DNA of 60,486 nucleotides from CAYLMG01 sp964464635 (GTDB taxonomy: Bacteria > Planctomycetota > Phycisphaerae > Sedimentisphaerales > Anaerobacaceae), in assembly GCA_964464635.1 (NCBI GenBank), contig CAYXGT010000004.1, positions 1 through 60,486 of the forward strand. The letters are read 5' to 3'. This document shows positions 7,954-17,136 of the stretch, piece by piece. The notes below the pieces were generated by a model, which was not told the origin of the DNA, searched no databases, and worked only from the letters and a program-made list of their open reading frames with translations. Each line of letters opens with the position of its first letter. Within the stretch, counting starts at the first letter, position 1. Position numbers and translations under genes: made by a program.

Positions 7954-9417
7954 TTAATATTTTTTTCTCATTCTGGCGGGAGGGATGTTTAGGAGTTTTC
8001 TGTATTTTGCGATTGTTCTCCTGGCGAGGTTTTCGATACCGGCATCGGCGAGCTTTTTTCTGATTTTGTCATCACTTAAAGGTTTTGTTTTGTCCTCGCT
8101 GTCAATAATCTGCTGAAGCTTTGCCCTGATAGCCTGCCAGCTATGCGAGTTTCCGTTTACGTCCTCGGTACCGCCTGAAAAGAATTTTCGCAGGGGCAGG
8201 ATACCCTGGCTGTACTGGATGTATTTTGCTGCGACGGCCCTTGAGACGGTGGCGAGATGAACGCCGACCTCGTCGGCGATTTTCGACATAGGCAGAGGCT
8301 TCAGATAGAGCTGGCCTTTCTCGAAAAACGGGCGCTGGTACCTGACGACGGCGGAAGCGACCTTAAGGAGGGTGCTGTTTCTCTGCTGAATTGCGTCGAT
8401 AATCCATTGGGCGGAGCGGATGTTGTTATGGAGGAAGTTTTTTGTTTTTTCGTTCGTTTTGGGGTTTCTGGCAAGCTTTGTGTAGTGGTCGCTGATTTTG
8501 AGATTCGGCAGGTTAGAGTCGGCTAATCTAACTGAGAAGCCGTCGGGGCTGTCGGATTCTTCGACGATTACGTCTGCGGTGATGGGCAGGTTTTTGTCGG
8601 GTCCGATCTGCAGGCCCGGCGAAGTATCGAACCTGCTGATTCTTTCGATGGCGTGGTTGACCTGCTCGATGGAGCATTTCATTTTTTTTGCGATTTCCGG
8701 AAGGCGGTTTTCGAGCAGCTCGTCCATATATTCGGAGAGCAGTTTCTTCTCGAATGTCATATCATCCGGTGATTGAGAGAGTTGGATGAGCAGACATTCT
8801 TTGAGGCTTCTTGCACCGATTCCGACGGGTTCGAGCTTCTGTACAAGGGCAAGGGCCTGTTTAAGCTGGTCAAGATTGAAGGGAGTTTTTTCCTTTGCGC
8901 AGAGCTGTTCGAGGGGGACGGAGAGGTAACCTCTGCCGTCGATGTAGTCGATGATAGTGAGGCCGGCCTGTTTTACGGGTTCCGGTGCGTCGATGAGCCT
9001 GAACTGGTCGGAGAGGTATTCGTGCAGTGACTGCTGAGGTGCGGCGGTGTTTTTTATGGCTTCGAGCTTTTTATCTGGTTCGCGGCTGTGAATTTTTGGC
9101 CGGAAATAGTCGAGCTGGGAAATATATTCGGAGTAATCATCGTCGAGTGAGTTGATTCGTTCGAAATCGTCGTTTTTTTCTGTTTCTGAATAAGTGGTCG
9201 TGTCGGCCTGAGGATTGTCATCCGTTCCGGCTTCGTCAGTGGATTGCTGATCTGCTGGTTCTGCGATTTCGAGGACGGGATTACTGTTCAGCTCCTGCTC
9301 GATTCTTTCCTGCAGTGCGAGGATGGGTAGCTGAAGGATTTCCATAGACTGAATCATATGAGGAGCGAGTTTCATCCGCTGCTCAAGTCTCATCTGTCCT
9401 GTCATCTGAAGCTTCAT
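7954..9417 (-). CDS. rpoN: RNA polymerase sigma-54 factor
   Basis: 487 residues with all three regions. Region I is MRLEQRMKLAPHMIQSMEIL with the glutamine/leucine-rich activator-contact segment. There is an acidic linker at about 50-105. The core-binding and helix-turn-helix regions include KIADEVGVHLATVSRAV. The C-terminal RpoN box is ARRTIAKYRKLLNIPPARMR (consensus ARRTVAKYR). The protein directs transcription from -24/-12 promoters and requires AAA+ activators. None is encoded in this window. The gene is convergent with the B12 operon and in line with recR and dnaX. Confidence 0.97.
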   Translation of the reverse strand: MKLQMTGQMRLEQRMKLAPHMIQSMEILQLPILALQERIEQELNSNPVLEIAEPADQQSTDEAGTDDNPQADTTTYSETEKNDDFERINSLDDDYSEYISQLDYFRPKIHSREPDKKLEAIKNTAAPQQSLHEYLSDQFRLIDAPEPVKQAGLTIIDYIDGRGYLSVPLEQLCAKEKTPFNLDQLKQALALVQKLEPVGIGARSLKECLLIQLSQSPDDMTFEKKLLSEYMDELLENRLPEIAKKMKCSIEQVNHAIERISRFDTSPGLQIGPDKNLPITADVIVEESDSPDGFSVRLADSNLPNLKISDHYTKLARNPKTNEKTKNFLHNNIRSAQWIIDAIQQRNSTLLKVASAVVRYQRPFFEKGQLYLKPLPMSKIADEVGVHLATVSRAVAAKYIQYSQGILPLRKFFSGGTEDVNGNSHSWQAIRAKLQQIIDSEDKTKPLSDDKIRKKLADAGIENLARRTIAKYRKLLNIPPARMRKKY

Positions 9418-9580
9418 TCACCTTCCTTATGATTTTTTACGCGTTAAGCAAGTATATGATATTATATCATAATCGTTGAAAAATTTCGGCAATATTCGGG
9501 TGCGAATTAAAGAAGTTTATGAAGAAAATGCTGCAGTTTCAGGATTCGGCGATGAATGATTACGAATGGTTTTCAGGTTA

Positions 9581-10183
9581 CTAAAAATTTTGTCTGCCGG
9601 TTATCGCGTCTGTAAGGATTTTGGTGTTTGCATATTCGATTGTTGAGCCGGAAGGCAGGCCTCGAGCAAGGCGGGTGATTTTGACGGAGGTATTTTTCAA
9701 CAGGGAGGTTATATAGAAGGCGGTTCCGTCGCCTGCCATATTTGGATTTGTGGCCATAATGACTTCGGTGACGTTCTTGTCGCGGACCCTTTTTACCAAG
9801 CTTTCAATGTTGAGGTCTTCAGCGTCGATACCATCGAGTGGAGCGATGTGGCCGCCAAGGACGTGATAGACCCATTTGCAGGAGCCGGTTTTTTCGAGAG
9901 CGATTATGTCTTTGGGCTGTTCGACGACGCAGATGAGGGATTTGTCTCGGCCGGGGTCGGAGCAGATTTGGCAGACGGGTGATTCGGAGAGGTTGTGACA
10001 TATTTTGCAGGTTCTGGTTTTGTTTTTGACGTCACTTACGGCTTTGGCCAGTGCTATTGCATCGTCCTTGTTTGCTTTCAGGATGTGAAAGGCGAGTCTT
10101 TCCGCGGTTTTCGGGCCTATGCCGGGCAGCTTGTTGAATTCGGCGATGAGCCTGTTGAGACTTTCGGTATAGATATCAGCCAT
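9581..10183 (-). CDS. recR: Recombination mediator protein RecR
   Basis: 200 residues from the ATG that gives MADIYTESLNRLIAEFNKLP; an upstream in-frame start would add 14 basic residues. The helix-hairpin-helix is LPGIGPKTAERLAFHIL. The zinc finger is CKICHNLSESPVCQIC. A Toprim domain follows (ICVVEQPKDIIALEKTG and EVIMATNPNMAGDGTAFYI). RecR loads RecA with RecF/RecO at gaps and in RecF-pathway repair. It lies downstream of dnaX on the same strand. The small ybaB gene often found between dnaX and recR is absent here. Confidence 0.96.
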   Translation of the reverse strand: MADIYTESLNRLIAEFNKLPGIGPKTAERLAFHILKANKDDAIALAKAVSDVKNKTRTCKICHNLSESPVCQICSDPGRDKSLICVVEQPKDIIALEKTGSCKWVYHVLGGHIAPLDGIDAEDLNIESLVKRVRDKNVTEVIMATNPNMAGDGTAFYITSLLKNTSVKITRLARGLPSGSTIEYANTKILTDAITGRQNF

Positions 10184-10295
10184 AATTTTTTCTCTGCGTC
10201 GAGGACGATTGATTTTTAATAACACTATATATTACAATAAATCAATTGTCAATTGACAAAAGCTGAGCAGTAGTGCAATTACGCAAAAACTGGAG

Positions 10296-11951
10296 TTATA
10301 AATCGTTGTTTAAATCTTCGATGGCGGTGACGGCGGCGCCGAGCTCTGTTAGGATGGTTTTGACGGCGGGGTGGCTTACGATTTCATTTTCCTTCTGTTT
10401 TGAGGCAAGTGTCCGGGCGGCGGTGCGGGCGGCAGGGGAGGAGTCGATATCGCCAAGCTCAAGGTTTATTGCAATATCTTTTTTGAAATAACCGGATAAG
10501 ACGTTTTTGATTTGGTCTGTCCGGCCGTTAGATTCGCACATTTTCTTTTGCGTTTTGGCTGAGGCGTCAAAAGTAATTGTCAGGATATCGTTTTCAAAAC
10601 TGGTGGGGACGGCTCGCATGAGAAGACTTGATGTGCCGTTGCCGACTTTTTCGGTGAGAAGATTTAATAAAGCTTTCCAGTTGTTTTTCAGCGAGTCGAT
10701 ATCACTGAGGACAGGCAAAGAATCCTGTTGGGTGGCTGGTTTTGGAGAGGCGGCAAAGGGGGCGGGTTCGGTGGTTGTTTTAGCTACTTCGTTTTTTTTT
10801 ACGGCAGTTTTTTGGGTTTTGTCCGGCTGAGAGAGGAGCTGGTCAACGTTAAGGAAGTGCTCGCTCAGGGCGAACCTGAGAAGTGCGGCTTCGAGAAGAG
10901 GGCGTGGAGCGTCGGCGGACCTGATTGAGAAGCGGAGCCTTTCGAGTGTGGTGATGTTATAGACCAGGGCGGCGATGTCGAATTTTTCGGCGAGTCTTGC
11001 GGCGTCCTGTTTTTGCTGTTCGGTCAGAATCAGGAGGTCGGAATCTTTGCCGGCGGATTTAACGACCATAAGGTCGCGCATATAATCGATGAGAGCATCG
11101 ACGATGCGGACTTCGCCGAGTCCTGAAGTTATGATTGAGTCGAGGGCCTGCAGGGTGCCGGCGGCGCAGCTGTCCGCAATCTGCTCGATAATCTGAGAGA
11201 TTTTTTCGGTGTCGGGACAGCCGAGAAAGTCCTGTAGCAGATTCGTGGTAAGGGGAAAAGAGCCTGTGCTTATGAGTCTGTCGAGCAGGCTCAGGCCGTC
11301 GCGCATCGAGCCGTTCGCCATTTTTGCAAGCGGTAAGACGAGGTCGTCTTCGTATTTGATTTTTTCCTTTTTGAGTATTTGTTTTAGTTGCCCGGCGATG
11401 AGCTTGGGGCTTATATTGTTGAAATCGAAGCGCTGGCAGCGCGACTGGATTGTTGCGATGACCTTATTCGGCTCGGTGGTTGCGAAGATGAACTTGACGT
11501 GGTTTGGCGGCTCTTCGAGGATTTTCAGGAGGGCGTTGAAGGCTTCGGTGGTGAGCATATGCACTTCGTCGATGATGTAAATTTTGTAGCGGCAGCGTGC
11601 GGGTGTATAGATTGCGTTCTGGATAAGCTCGCGGATGCTGTCGATGCCGCGGTTCGAGGCGCCGTCGATTTCGATGACGTCGATATCGTCACCGAGATTT
11701 ATGGCGATGCAGGCGTCGCATTTGCAGCAGGGCTCAGTGGTGGGGGCGTCTGCGGAGAGACAGTTGAGTGACTTTGCGAGGATTCTTGCCATAGTTGTTT
11801 TGCCGATACCTCTTGTGCCGGTGAACAGGTATGCGTGTGCGACGCGGTCTGTCCTGATGGCGTTTTTGAGTGTTTGAGCGATGGGGTCCTGGCCGACGAC
11901 CTCATCGAAGGTTTGCGAGCGATATTTTCGTGCGAGCACCTGATAAGTCAT
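10296..11951 (-). CDS. dnaX: DNA polymerase III subunit gamma/tau
   Basis: 551 residues. The clamp-loader ATPase has Walker A FTGTRGIGKTTMARI (about 44-58), a zinc module with CCKCDACIAI, Walker B IIDEVHML and the sensor motif IQSRCQRFDF. Domain III follows. A Thr/Pro/Lys-rich linker (about 375-410) leads to a C-terminal domain of the tau type. Tau holds the replisome together and contacts DnaB and the polymerase alpha subunit. The 551-residue length fits a tau-like product. I did not find a clear slippery sequence for a shorter gamma form. The SRP RNA gene is just upstream on the same strand. Confidence 0.96.
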   Translation of the reverse strand: MTYQVLARKYRSQTFDEVVGQDPIAQTLKNAIRTDRVAHAYLFTGTRGIGKTTMARILAKSLNCLSADAPTTEPCCKCDACIAINLGDDIDVIEIDGASNRGIDSIRELIQNAIYTPARCRYKIYIIDEVHMLTTEAFNALLKILEEPPNHVKFIFATTEPNKVIATIQSRCQRFDFNNISPKLIAGQLKQILKKEKIKYEDDLVLPLAKMANGSMRDGLSLLDRLISTGSFPLTTNLLQDFLGCPDTEKISQIIEQIADSCAAGTLQALDSIITSGLGEVRIVDALIDYMRDLMVVKSAGKDSDLLILTEQQKQDAARLAEKFDIAALVYNITTLERLRFSIRSADAPRPLLEAALLRFALSEHFLNVDQLLSQPDKTQKTAVKKNEVAKTTTEPAPFAASPKPATQQDSLPVLSDIDSLKNNWKALLNLLTEKVGNGTSSLLMRAVPTSFENDILTITFDASAKTQKKMCESNGRTDQIKNVLSGYFKKDIAINLELGDIDSSPAARTAARTLASKQKENEIVSHPAVKTILTELGAAVTAIEDLNNDL

Positions 11952-11970
11952 AGCAATAAATTTTTTAATG

Positions 11971-12069
11971 ATGGCCGGGTTTGCCAGGCACGACTGAGCA
12001 ATCGCTTATGGCTGCTCGGTTCCCCGCCTGACCAGGTTCACGGGCCCAGCCTGCATGGGACCCGGCCAT
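11971..12069 (-). ncRNA. ffs: Signal recognition particle RNA, small (4.5S) type
   Basis: About 99 nt. The ends pair perfectly (atggccgggt at 11971-11980 against acccggccat at 12060-12069). On the minus strand the tip domain reads gaacctggtcaggcggggaa, then ccgagcagccataagcg and the returning strand gcctggcaaacccggcc. This matches the conserved GGUCAGG / GGAA / AGCAGCC core that binds the Ffh M domain. The Alu domain is absent, as in most Gram-negative bacteria. The protein partner ffh is at 30.5-31.9 kb. A minus-strand T-poor A/T stretch follows, so the terminator is not clear. Confidence 0.93.
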
Positions 12070-12250
12070 AAAGGTTATCTATATCATTTCTGCACTGAAA
12101 CAGGGCTTTAGTATATCAGAGAAAATAAGAAAATCCATAAAAAATTGAAATTGACAGTTTCGGCTTCCGTTTATAGGATTGCAGCGAAGAGGATTTTGAG
12201 TTAAATCCAAGAGACGAGAATATTGAAATACAAGAAAAGGGGTATGGATT

Positions 12251-12433
12251 ATGACAGTTAAGATTGAAGATAGCTGTACAGCCTGCGGTCTTTGTGTGGA
12301 TACGTGCCCTGATGTGTTTCAGATGGGCGATACGATGGCGGAAGTTGTTGTTGAAGAGGTCCCTGCGGAGCTGGAGGATGCTGTTCAGCAGGCGGCGGAT
12401 GAGTGCCCGGTAGAGGCTATAATCATAGAATAA
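12251..12433 (+). CDS. Single-cluster ferredoxin
   Basis: 60 residues, typical of monocluster [4Fe-4S] ferredoxins such as those of thermophilic and anaerobic bacteria. The ligands are in CTACGLCVDTCPDVF (three of the first four cysteines) plus the distal Cys-Pro of DECPVEAI. The extra cysteine in the first motif usually forms a disulfide or stays free in this family. The acidic body fits an electron carrier in the cytoplasm. GGGG lies about 6-10 nt before the ATG. It is monocistronic. Partner oxidoreductases are not in the window. Confidence 0.93.
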   Translation: MTVKIEDSCTACGLCVDTCPDVFQMGDTMAEVVVEEVPAELEDAVQQAADECPVEAIIIE

Positions 12434-12481
12434 CCAGTAACAGAATTTGTTGAGCTCAAGGATTATTTGCAGGCACCAAAA

Positions 12482-13750
12482 TTATTTGTCCTGCCTTCGG
12501 AGCATGGATATCCCGAACATAAAGGCTGTTGCTCCAATCGCCAGGAGAATGACCAGCGGTTTGGTCATTTCTACAAAGCTTAAGTTACGCCAGATAGCCC
12601 CCTCAAGGGCATAAATTCCCCATTTCACCGGGCTAATGTGGCTAAACGGACGCATCCACACAGGCATAAAAGCCAGCGGCACCATACCTCCGCCGAGCAT
12701 TGCCATAATCATAAGCATCGCCCATCCCGCACTGCCGGCACTTTCCTCGGTCCTTCCCAACGTGCATATGAACATCATAAGGCCAACAAAACACAATATT
12801 GTGCATAACGATGCCAGAACAAACAGCAACTGATTGCCTATCGGCATTTTAAAAATCAACCTTGCACTAATATACAGAATGCATATTATAACAATGCACG
12901 TAGCAAAACACGCTGTACCTTTTCCAGCAAGAATATGCGCCCTACCGACAGGACCGACCAATAATCGTTGAAATGTCCCGCCTGAACGCTCTTTTACAAT
13001 TGAAATTGCAAATGTTGCAGCACAACTGAAGATTCCCCAGAGCATAGCCTGCGGAAATGTAATCTGAAATGATGTAACAGGGCCCTCATATTCTCTGTTG
13101 ACATTTATCTGAGAAAAATTCAGAATCTCTCCATCGAATCCCGCCTCATAAATTTCACTATTGCTATCTGCTACGAGATTGTCTAAAGAGTTGAATAAAT
13201 CGAGAAACAGATTCGACTGTTTGACATCCAGACCGTTTGCATCCTCAACATCATCGCGCCAGAGCTGAATCTGCCGCCTCATCCAGTTTTTATCAGTGAA
13301 CTTATCGCTCAAGGCCTCGAACTGGGCCTTGGCAAGAATTCCCTGCAGGTATCCGCCTTCCATTCTGCGTGAAGGGTCGGCGGCAATCTCCAGTTTTGAT
13401 TCTTCACTGTTAAACATAGCATCGAATCCATCTCCGAAACCCTTCTTTATGATAACGGCCGCGGAAATGTTACCCTTTCTCACCTGCTCTATCGCCCGGT
13501 CTCTGTCAGGAGTGATTATGTTCAGAGCCTCATTGGACTGAAGCCTGGAAATATAAGAGGCAGAAAAATCCGAATTATCCTCATCTACGACGGCTATTTT
13601 CATCCCGGTAGGCCCCTCGCCGCTACTGGAAAATATAGTACCAAAAAACAGGGCAAATATAACCGGAAATCCAAAAACAAAAAAAACATTGCCTTTATTG
13701 CTAAGCAATACTCTCATTTCTTTAACAGCAAGAAACAGCACCTTTTTCAT
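12482..13750 (-). CDS. ABC-2 type transporter permease
   Basis: 422 residues. One membrane helix lies near residues 18-40 (GNVFFVFGFPVIFALFFGTI). A large extracytoplasmic segment of about 190 residues follows, then five helices in the C-terminal half. This is the arrangement of the long ABC-2/YhhJ-type permeases. The segment ERSGGTFQRLLVGPVGRAHI is the usual coupling region in the family. The start codon directly abuts the end of the ATPase gene (13751), so the two are co-translated. Substrate unknown; the family includes drug, lipid and polysaccharide exporters. Confidence 0.92.
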   Translation of the reverse strand: MKKVLFLAVKEMRVLLSNKGNVFFVFGFPVIFALFFGTIFSSSGEGPTGMKIAVVDEDNSDFSASYISRLQSNEALNIITPDRDRAIEQVRKGNISAAVIIKKGFGDGFDAMFNSEESKLEIAADPSRRMEGGYLQGILAKAQFEALSDKFTDKNWMRRQIQLWRDDVEDANGLDVKQSNLFLDLFNSLDNLVADSNSEIYEAGFDGEILNFSQINVNREYEGPVTSFQITFPQAMLWGIFSCAATFAISIVKERSGGTFQRLLVGPVGRAHILAGKGTACFATCIVIICILYISARLIFKMPIGNQLLFVLASLCTILCFVGLMMFICTLGRTEESAGSAGWAMLMIMAMLGGGMVPLAFMPVWMRPFSHISPVKWGIYALEGAIWRNLSFVEMTKPLVILLAIGATAFMFGISMLRRQDK

Positions 13751-14662
13751 TTAGTCTCGAAGCCTCCTTCCAGTTATGTTTAGAAAAACATCCTCGAGAT
13801 TGGCTGTCTGAACTTTCAGCGAACGAAAATGCAGGCCGCTCCGGTTAAGTTTTGCCAGGCTTTCCATCGGCTGGTCGGTCTGAAATCTGATTTTAGTTTC
13901 TTCAAAAATGATATTATCATTTTCTATGAATAGCCTGATTTTGTCCGGATCGATAATTTTGTCTTCAAACTCAGCCTCAATATGAGATGGACCTCCGTGT
14001 TTTGTAATAAGATTCTCAACACTATCGATATCCAGAGTTTTTCCGTGGTCTAATATTGCAACTCTGTCACACAGCCGTTGAGCCTCCTCCATATAGTGAG
14101 TCGTGTATATTATTATCCTGCCTTGTATCTTCATATTCTCGATCGTCTCGAATATCAAATTGCGCGACTGCGGGTCAACACCAACTGTGGGCTCATCAAG
14201 CAGCAAAATTGGTGGCTCATGTAAAAACGAGCAAACCATATTAAGTCGACGTTTCATACCCCCGCTATAATTACCAGCTCGCTCTTGACTTCGCTCGCTA
14301 AGCCCTGCTAGCTCAAGGCAATTCTTTACCCTTTTCTTTAGGTACTGTCCTTTCAATCCGTACATTCTGCCGAAAAATTGTAAATTCTCCCGGGCCGACA
14401 GCTCCTCGTATATTGCCAGCGCCTGTGGTACCATTCCCAAAGACATACGAACCTCGACTAATCTTGGATTAGTCCTTCCGTCGAGCGTAATCGTTCCGCT
14501 GTCGGCCTTCAAAAGTCCGCAAAGCAATTTAATCATAGTCGTTTTACCCGCCCCGTTAGGCCCTAACAATCCGAATATCTCCCCCTTCATTGCCTCGAAA
14601 CTCACATTATCAAGGGCGACAGTTTTACCGAACCTTTTTTTAAGATTTTCAACTTTAATCAC
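13751..14662 (-). CDS. ABC transporter ATP-binding protein
   Basis: 303 residues. Walker A is GLLGPNGAGKTTMIKLL (about 33-49). The signature is YSGGMKRRLNMV, Walker B ILLLDEPTVGVDPQ and the switch histidine YTTHYMEEA. The last 80 residues form the regulatory extension seen in ABC-2 exporters of the DrrA/NatA group. It forms a two-gene unit with the permease that follows immediately. It powers export across the inner membrane. The substrate cannot be told from this pair. Confidence 0.95.
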   Translation of the reverse strand: MIKVENLKKRFGKTVALDNVSFEAMKGEIFGLLGPNGAGKTTMIKLLCGLLKADSGTITLDGRTNPRLVEVRMSLGMVPQALAIYEELSARENLQFFGRMYGLKGQYLKKRVKNCLELAGLSERSQERAGNYSGGMKRRLNMVCSFLHEPPILLLDEPTVGVDPQSRNLIFETIENMKIQGRIIIYTTHYMEEAQRLCDRVAILDHGKTLDIDSVENLITKHGGPSHIEAEFEDKIIDPDKIRLFIENDNIIFEETKIRFQTDQPMESLAKLNRSGLHFRSLKVQTANLEDVFLNITGRRLRD

Positions 14663-14705
14663 CTAAACTCTCCACGTAAACACAAACGCTTATTCATTGT
14701 GCACT

Positions 14706-15515
14706 TTATTTTGCAAGCTCCTTTCCCCTGTCACGTGCTCGTTTCAGCGCCGCTGTAACAAGCGGGCCGAAACCGCCTTCAGTAAATACCTTCAGTGCGG
14801 CTTCTGTGGTTCCGCCGCGAGAGACGATTTTTTTGCGGAGCTCGGCAGGTGAAAGTCCTTGCGAACTTCCTTTTTCCGCGAGCAGGGCTGCACCTTTTGC
14901 AGTTTGAATGACAAGCTGTGAAGCGGTGTCTCTGTCAAGGCCGAGCTCGGCGGCGGTTTTTATCATTTCCTCCATCAGCAGAAAGAAATAGGCAGGGCCT
15001 GAACCGCTGGTTGCGGTGACGGAATCGATAAGGTCTTCGGTTTCGAGGACGAAGGCTTTTCCAACGGCGGAAAAGATTGCGAGTGCTTTGTCGAGCTTGT
15101 CCTTTGCGTTTTGGGGAGCGTAAAGACCTGCAGCACCGCAGCCTATAAGGGCGGGGGTGTTGGGCATCACACGGATTATTTTAACGTCGCCGAGGATGTC
15201 GGTGATGAATTTTATCCTTTTGCCGGCGGCGATGGAGATGAAAAGAGCGTTTTTATTGAAATTGTTTTTTATTTCGTCGAGAACAACCGCAAGCTGCTGA
15301 AGCTCAACGCTGAAGACGATTATGCTGGCGGATTCGGCAAGGGCTTTGTTATCGGGGAGGGTTTTAATATTGTACTGCTGTTTGAGGTAATCGAGGCGGC
15401 CGGGTTTTATGTCACTTACGAAGATGTTCTGCGGCTCGTAGATTTTAGCGGAGATGATGCCTTTAATAAGAGCTTCTGCCATATTTCCGCCGCCGATGAA
15501 GCCGATGGTTTCCAT
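14706..15515 (-). CDS. proC: Pyrroline-5-carboxylate reductase
   Basis: 269 residues, the normal length. N-terminal Rossmann motif: IGFIGGGNMAEALIKGI. The family's dimerisation/active-site segment VTATSGSGPAYFFLLMEEM is at about 163-181. The C-terminal motif is LRKKIVSRGGTTEAAL. It reduces 1-pyrroline-5-carboxylate to proline with NAD(P)H, the last step of proline synthesis. Only 43 bp separate it from the ABC ATPase gene downstream, but a functional link is not evident. Confidence 0.96.
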   Translation of the reverse strand: METIGFIGGGNMAEALIKGIISAKIYEPQNIFVSDIKPGRLDYLKQQYNIKTLPDNKALAESASIIVFSVELQQLAVVLDEIKNNFNKNALFISIAAGKRIKFITDILGDVKIIRVMPNTPALIGCGAAGLYAPQNAKDKLDKALAIFSAVGKAFVLETEDLIDSVTATSGSGPAYFFLLMEEMIKTAAELGLDRDTASQLVIQTAKGAALLAEKGSSQGLSPAELRKKIVSRGGTTEAALKVFTEGGFGPLVTAALKRARDRGKELAK

Positions 15516-15606
15516 TTGTTTGTCCTTGTTAAAGCTTTTTTTCAGTATATAATTTTTGCAATTGTAGCGATGTCAGGGAATATAAGAGAATTTAAGGAGT
15601 TTTGCA

Positions 15607-16110
15607 ATGCAAAAACGAGTCGATTATTCGCAGGCGATAAAGAGAAAGTACCCCGAGCAGGTGGTTATAGCGATAGCGAAGGACGAAAATGGAAAGGCGA
15701 ATCCTGTTACGCTGGGCTGGACGATGATAGCGTCGGGTGAGCCGGCGATGATGGCGATATCGGTTTACCTGGGTCATTATTCGATTCATGCGATACGGCA
15801 TTCGAAGTGTTTTACGATAGCTTTTCCATCGGCTGATATGTCGGAGGCGGCTCTATTCTTCGGCAAACATTCGGGCAGGGACTCCGACAAATTCGCCGAG
15901 TTCGAGTGTGCGACGAGCGAGGCGACTGAGATTGATTCGGTATTGCTCGATGATGCGGTAGCCAATTTCGAGTGCAAACTCGTATGGGAAAAACAGGCTG
16001 GTGACCATATAATTTTTGTCGGCGAGGTTGTTGCGGCGCATATCAATGCAGAGGATAAAAAGAGGTTATATACTGTCGGTCCCGGCCATAAGCTCGGTGC
16101 TGCTGGTTAA
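15607..16110 (+). CDS. Flavin reductase-like domain protein
   Basis: 167 residues. The fold of the FMN-binding split barrel is suggested by NPVTLGWTMIASGEPAMMAI, SIHAIRHSKCFTIAFPSADM and FECKLVWEKQAGDHIIFVGE. These correspond to the flavin-contact, helix and VGEV strand segments of the flavin reductase/flavoredoxin family. Such proteins bind FMN and pass electrons from NAD(P)H, ferredoxin or hydrogenase. GGAG precedes the ATG. It is followed closely by menA on the same strand, so it may be co-transcribed. Confidence 0.87.
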   Translation: MQKRVDYSQAIKRKYPEQVVIAIAKDENGKANPVTLGWTMIASGEPAMMAISVYLGHYSIHAIRHSKCFTIAFPSADMSEAALFFGKHSGRDSDKFAEFECATSEATEIDSVLLDDAVANFECKLVWEKQAGDHIIFVGEVVAAHINAEDKKRLYTVGPGHKLGAAG

Positions 16111-16130
16111 ATCAGCTCGATTGGGAAATT

Positions 16131-17093
16131 TTGTCGTGTAGTTTTATGGGTGATACTTTTACCGAGAGATTAAGGAAATATTTTTTAGCTGCCAGGCCTG
16201 CATTTTTGACGGCGAGCGTGGTGCCGGTTCTGGTGGGAAGTGCCGCCGGCTTTGCAGTTACAGGGGCGTTCGATTGGGGACTTTTTATTTTGGCGGTAGT
16301 TTCCATAGCGCTGCTTCACAGCGGTGCGAATTTAGCAAACGATTATTACGACCATATTTCTGGAACCGACCGGTTAAATAAGAATCCTACGCCTTTTTCA
16401 GGCGGCAGCAGGTTTATACAGGACGGTGTGCTTTCCGCTAAGACGATTCTGGGATTGTCACTTGCCTGCCTGGCGATTGGAGCGGCGATTGGAATGGTAA
16501 TCGTGTTGCTTACGAGCAGCGTTTTTATCTTTGTGCTCGGCGTTATCGGCTGTGTGGGCGGATTTTTTTACACGGCGCCGCCATTGAAATTAGGATACCG
16601 GACGCTTGGCGAGGTTGTGATAGGTTTTTTGTTCGGGATACTGCCGGTGACGGGCAGTTATTATCTGCAGGCAGGGACATTCGATTGGCTGATATTGTTA
16701 CCGGCGGGGATTGTTGCGATATTGATATTTCTTGTGATACTTATAAATGAGTTTGCTGACAGGGATGCGGATTCGGCGGTAAAGAAAAAGACCCTTGTCG
16801 TTATTTTTGGTGTCGGAGCAGGAGTGTGGATTTACAGGACAGCTCTTATTGTGAGCTATTTAGCAGCAGTGATAGCAATTTTTGCTAAGGGGCAGTTATT
16901 TTTTGCGGGTTTGTTTTATCTTTTAACAGGGCCGATAGCGATTGCGGCGATTCGGTTTGCAAATAAGAAGGATTTGGCTGAAGCGGGCAGGTTGAGTGCG
17001 AATATGATAACTATTATGATGCATCTGGCCGGCGGGCTTGCTGTTGCGATTGGTTTTATTGTTAGAGGGATTTGTAATTTGAAGGCAGGTTAA
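16131..17093 (+). CDS. menA: 1,4-dihydroxy-2-naphthoate polyprenyltransferase (UbiA family)
   Basis: About 315-320 residues with eight to nine membrane helices. The two Asp-rich prenyl-diphosphate sites are NDYYDHISGTDR (about 67-78) and INEFADRDAD (about 203-212), as expected for the UbiA superfamily. The MenA subgroup is favoured by FSGGSRFIQDG after the first motif. It joins a polyprenyl chain to dihydroxynaphthoate for menaquinone. The start is either TTG 16131 (GGGA upstream) or ATG 16146. No other men gene is in the window. A related UbiA enzyme with a different aromatic acceptor remains possible. Confidence 0.88.
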   Translation: MSCSFMGDTFTERLRKYFLAARPAFLTASVVPVLVGSAAGFAVTGAFDWGLFILAVVSIALLHSGANLANDYYDHISGTDRLNKNPTPFSGGSRFIQDGVLSAKTILGLSLACLAIGAAIGMVIVLLTSSVFIFVLGVIGCVGGFFYTAPPLKLGYRTLGEVVIGFLFGILPVTGSYYLQAGTFDWLILLPAGIVAILIFLVILINEFADRDADSAVKKKTLVVIFGVGAGVWIYRTALIVSYLAAVIAIFAKGQLFFAGLFYLLTGPIAIAAIRFANKKDLAEAGRLSANMITIMMHLAGGLAVAIGFIVRGICNLKAG

Positions 17094-17136
17094 AAGCTGA
17101 TTGATTTTTCGATTTTTGTTGCTACACTAAGCGGTG

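Noticed and set aside
11388..11771. 127-codon plus-strand frame opposite dnaX
   Set aside because: Antisense shadow of the strongly supported dnaX gene.
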